Origin: Sporobolomyces roseus
Lineage: Eukaryota > Basidiomycota > Microbotryomycetes > Sporidiobolales > Sporidiobolaceae
Length of the DNA: 64,000 nt
Reading direction: 5' to 3'
Assembly (NCBI GenBank): GCA_016617785.1
Contig: JADILM010000002.1
Location: 310,001-374,000 of the forward strand
The position numbers were made by a program, and so were the translations under genes. A model generated the notes under the pieces. The model made no database searches and was not told where the DNA came from. It saw only the letters and a program-made list of their open reading frames with translations. Below, piece by piece: positions 61,069 to 64,000 of the stretch. The stretch's first letter is position 1, and each line of letters starts with the position of its first letter.

Positions 61069-61137
61069 GCGAAACCTAAGCGAGCGATATCTAGTGAATT
61101 TCGGTCTGAGCAGCTTTGTAATGGTCGTTAGGCGCTA
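61069..61137 (-). repeat. 69-bp dispersed element, copy 2
   Basis: Second copy of the element at 59845-59913 (87 percent identical), 118 nt upstream of the ERD2 ATG in the divergent interval between ERD2 and the F-box gene. Similarity extends a little further on the far side, around the TCAACA near 61145, with a 3-bp gap. Confidence 0.85.
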
Positions 61138-61227
61138 TTGCTGTTGATCTAGATATCGAGTGAGGGGAACGAGGGAGAGTTGGACCTCGTCTGCTCGTCT
61201 CTCGTTTCATCTTGAACTCCAACGACA

Positions 61228-63245
61228 ATGACCAAAAGCCATCACTTGAGTCCTGAAGTACTAGAGGAGATCTTTATTCATACTCTCGATTACTCGTATC
61301 AACTCAACAACCTACAACTCAAGCGTCTTCAACGAGTCTCGAGAGTCTTTTGCGGAGTTGCAACGTGAGTTCCTCCCTCCCTTTCCCTCCACCTTGTACA
61401 GAGAGCTGACACGAGAATACATATCTAGCCGACTGCTGTATCGCTGGATTGTCGTCAGCAAAGAATGGAACGCAAATCAGCTGTATCGAACGCTCATCGC
61501 AAAACGGGATTTGAGAACTCTCGTTCGCTCAGTAGGTGAGTAAATCGCCTCGATAATTCCTGTCACCTTGACTGACAGGATACGATCGATTCACGCAGCC
61601 TTCCTCGAACACGCTTCGTTGGATCCGCTTCGAGAAACCAAACTTCTCTCCCTCCTCCCTCTCTGTACATCCTACCATATCGAATCGAACCAGTCCATCA
61701 CTATCGACACGAGAGGTTCATATACACCGACGTACCCCGCCAACGAGAGACTCGTCGTCATTACAGCACCTCGTATCATACGCGAAGCCTCCCATTCTCC
61801 TTCTTCTTCCCAAGGATCCAGTCCCATTCACCGGATTCCGACTTATCGCACTCCCAATCCGCCGATTCACGATGAAAACGGTGCTTTGATACCTCTCATC
61901 AAAGCCGATTCGGTTCTCAATCATCTCACATCTCTTCCCGCTACTTTCCCGCGTCTCGTCATCTCCGGGCGAAACGTGAAAGACTTCGAGGACATGGAGG
62001 GAGATGACGTCGATCAAGATTTCCCGTTGAAGAGGTTGACCAGTATCGAGATCTTCAACGTCGATATCGGTTGTGCGAGGATGTGGGAAATACTTGAACC
62101 ATCGATGAAGAGCGAGACTCTCAAGTCTATACGGTGCCACGAAGTACCGGTGTACGTTCATGAGATTACCCTGAAAATCGTCAGACTCTGGGGCAGCTCT
62201 CTGCGGGAGCTCGTTCTTTACACCTACGAGCCGTTCGAAGGTTTAGAAGTGAAGTCGGTCAGCTTGGCGTATGTCTTCTCCTCCTCCGTCGTGAGTCGAT
62301 TGACACTGAGTGTGCTGACGAGAGACTGCGTGGATTAGATCGTTACTCAACCTCGAAGTCCTTGCTCTAACCGAGTATCGCCCAGAGATGAACTGGAACC
62401 GATTCCCTCGGAATCTTCGAGACCTGTCAATTCACAAGAAGAACAAACGATTCCGACGTCGCGAAATCCTCGCACTCGTTCTCTCACTATCGCACGAAGG
62501 GTTTCCGAATCTGAGGTCTTTCAGTATCACCGACGACAGACCTCCCGTTCCTCCTCGCCGGTCTTTCCCTCTGTCGACACCCGTCCAGCATTGCCCTGTC
62601 ACCGTCTCCCGAGGCCTCGGTCTCGAAAGACTGAAGATAGAGGGCGTAATCCCCGAAGCTGCAGCGCTCGACTCCTTGCTCGAGTTCTGCTCCTCGACAC
62701 TTCGGTACCTCGCACTTCTCAACATCGGTATCTTGGTTCCCTGGACCTCAATCGCGAAGCGTCAACTCCTTCGATGGCTCGAAGTCGGCTCTCTCGACAA
62801 GTTCTTGAACTTTGACGAGGACTCGGACAACTCGGACGGTTCCGACGAAGACGACGCCAAGGACCCTCGAGATGCAACATACGAAAGACGCCGTCCTCAG
62901 GCTCAAGTCTTCCTCGACACCACTTTCCCTCACCTCGACTACCTTCACCTTCATCTCGGCGATTCTTTCTCCCTCTCCGACGTTGTGAATTCGATCAAAC
63001 GCAATCGATGGCCGGCAATCAAGGTTATCGATCTCGACGGATTGCAGAAAGGGGGACTGTACGAGGATGAAGATATCGAGGAGGAGAATGCGAAAGGATT
63101 GGAGGAACTGTTCGAGATGAGCAAGAGTAGAGGAATTACAATCTGTGCGAGAGGAACACCTTTACAAGGGTTAGGGGATCTGTGGAGATACATGTTGAAC
63201 AGGAAGAGCTGGGGGTATACGGGGAGCGACGACGACATGTACTGA
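61228..63245 (+). CDS. F-box protein
   Basis: ATG 61228. The N-terminus, LSPEVLEEIFIHTLDYSYQL then LQLKRLQRVSRVFCGVA, fits an F-box (LPxEvLxxIF ... vsrxw), the Skp1-binding module of SCF ubiquitin ligases. Exons follow with introns near 61362-61429, 61535-61600 and 62270-62337. The remainder has irregular leucine-rich segments (LKRLTSIEIFNVDIG, SLRELVLYTYEP, LLNLEVLALTEYRPEM, FPNLRSFSITDD, LERLKIEGVI, TLRYLALLNIGIL, FPHLDYLHLHLGD) interrupted by an acidic loop (DEDSDNSDGSDEDDAKD). Ends YTGSDDDMY at 63245. Such proteins are numerous in basidiomycetes and their substrates are unknown. Confidence 0.82.
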
Positions 63246-63420
63246 TTGGAGGATACCTTTGAATCAGATGCGATGAATCCTCATTCTCGACTGAGGAACG
63301 AAGTTTTCCCAAAATCCTCACGTCCCATCCTCTAGCGAGCGGTAGTATTCAGTTACTCGGCTGTACTGTAGTGAAGTCAAGCGAAGAAGAAAGAGCTTGA
63401 CTTTTTTGCAAAGCTGTCTC

Positions 63421-63738
63421 TCAAATCTTGGACAATCTCCTCGCAACTCTGTTCCTACTTCGTTCTATTGCTTCCACTCTCCAGCTCTCCTTCGATTCGA
63501 GAGCAGTCTCCAAGAGGACCGGCAATAGGGAGAGAGGGGAATCAAATTCCTTCTCGTGAACATCTTTCTCGGTACCTCCTCCCTCTCCTCCTTCAAATTC
63601 GACTATGCTCTCTCTCCTTCCTTGCACACTCTCCAGAAGTGAGGCGGAACGTTGACGATGAGTATGTACACGATGAGGGAGACGAGAAATGAACGAGATC
63701 AGGGTCAGTCGAATCGCCCAGATTTCCTCCTTTCTCAC
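63421..63738 (-). CDS. Possible 3'-terminal exon of an unidentified minus-strand gene
   Basis: Open for over 105 codons on the minus strand, ending RSRNRVARRLSKI at 63421. It includes IWAIRLTLISFISRL (weakly hydrophobic), a Gly/Glu run and a charged tail. No domain recognised; the upstream exon could not be found before the window edge. Confidence 0.3.
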   Translation of the reverse strand: MRKEEIWAIRLTLISFISRLPHRVHTHRQRSASLLESVQGRRESIVEFEGGEGGGTEKDVHEKEFDSPLSLLPVLLETALESKESWRVEAIERSRNRVARRLSKI

Positions 63739-63777
63739 TTGCTCCCGCTGATCGAGACTAGCAATTCCATAGATCGC

Positions 63778-64000
63778 AAGTCATATCGGCGTCGACCTCT
63801 CTGCCTTCAAGTTGGTATCCTGCGTCACCCGTACAAAACGATTCGAAATCATTTCCGACCCAAACCTTACTCTCCTACTCCTCATTTCCCATCCTCTGCT
63901 TCCGTCGATCCGTTGTCGAACCCCTTCATTCCTCGACGACCAGGTCGAACTCCGTCGACAAGCGCTCAATCAGCTTCCGTCGCTCCTACCTCAACATCTC
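63778..64000 (+). CDS. Possible partial exon at right edge
   Basis: All three plus-strand frames are open to the edge after a CCATAG acceptor-like site at 63770. One frame reads HFRPKPYSPTPHFPSSAS and SNPFIPRRPGRTPSTSAQ with codon use like neighbouring disordered regions. The strand is not certain because the minus strand also has open frames. Conflicts with the preceding entry only in strand, not in position. Confidence 0.25.

Overview
The window is nuclear DNA of a filamentous or yeast-like fungus, most likely a basidiomycete and perhaps Pucciniomycotina. The evidence is dense short introns (mostly 50-80 nt, GTRNGT donors, a CTGAC or CTAAC-like branch site 15-35 nt before a YAG acceptor), closely packed monocistronic genes on both strands, a DUF6533 membrane protein, a cytosolic hybrid histidine kinase, and a tandem pair of G-alpha genes. 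No bacterial, plasmid, viral or transposon gene was recognised. Splice models were made by eye from frame continuity and family alignment; ERD2 and RWDD2 models were checked to be exact multiples of three.

Layout. 1-4 kb: the 5' part of a P4-ATPase lipid flippase running off the left edge (minus). 4.6-7.8 kb: an Hsp70-like (HSPA12-type) protein with worn phosphate loops. 8.2-12.3 kb: two tandem G-alpha genes that share a P-loop substitution and nearly all intron positions. 12.8-13.3 kb: a small hydrophilic protein. 13.7-18.2 kb: hybrid histidine kinase (minus). 18.6-19.8 kb: RWDD2-like protein. 20.2-22.6 kb: serine palmitoyltransferase LCB2 (minus). 23.0-24.7 kb: a protein with a probable PD-(D/E)XK nuclease fold. 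25.0 kb: an intron-containing tRNA-Leu(AAG). 25.5-28.0 kb: MFS drug/polyamine-type transporter (minus). 29.3-32.5 kb: OPT oligopeptide transporter (minus). 34.0-35.0 kb: eIF1A (minus), with two tiny coding exons. 35.5-39.3 kb: large coiled-coil protein ending in a carboxylate-clamp TPR. 39.7-44.6 kb: WDR59/Mtc5, a SEA/GATOR2 subunit. 45.2-48.7 kb: RING-like plus RRM protein. 49.1-53.1 kb: TANGO6/RTP1 (minus). 53.9-54.6 kb: hotdog thioesterase (minus). 55.0-57.9 kb: NOC2. 58.2-59.5 kb: DUF6533 membrane protein (minus). 60.0-61.0 kb: KDEL receptor ERD2 (minus). 61.2-63.2 kb: F-box protein. The last 0.6 kb is unresolved.

The genes do not form a pathway cluster. There are loose functional themes: membrane lipid and secretory homeostasis (flippase, LCB2, ERD2), signalling (G-alpha pair, histidine kinase, SEA subunit), and translation or ribosome assembly (eIF1A, NOC2, tRNA-Leu). 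The least explained signals are a 69-bp element present twice around ERD2 with an 18-bp core found again before WDR59, the shared unusual P-loop of the two G-alpha proteins, the putative PD-(D/E)XK protein, and the RING-RRM protein carrying a DDX3/Ded1-type YIPPHLR motif.
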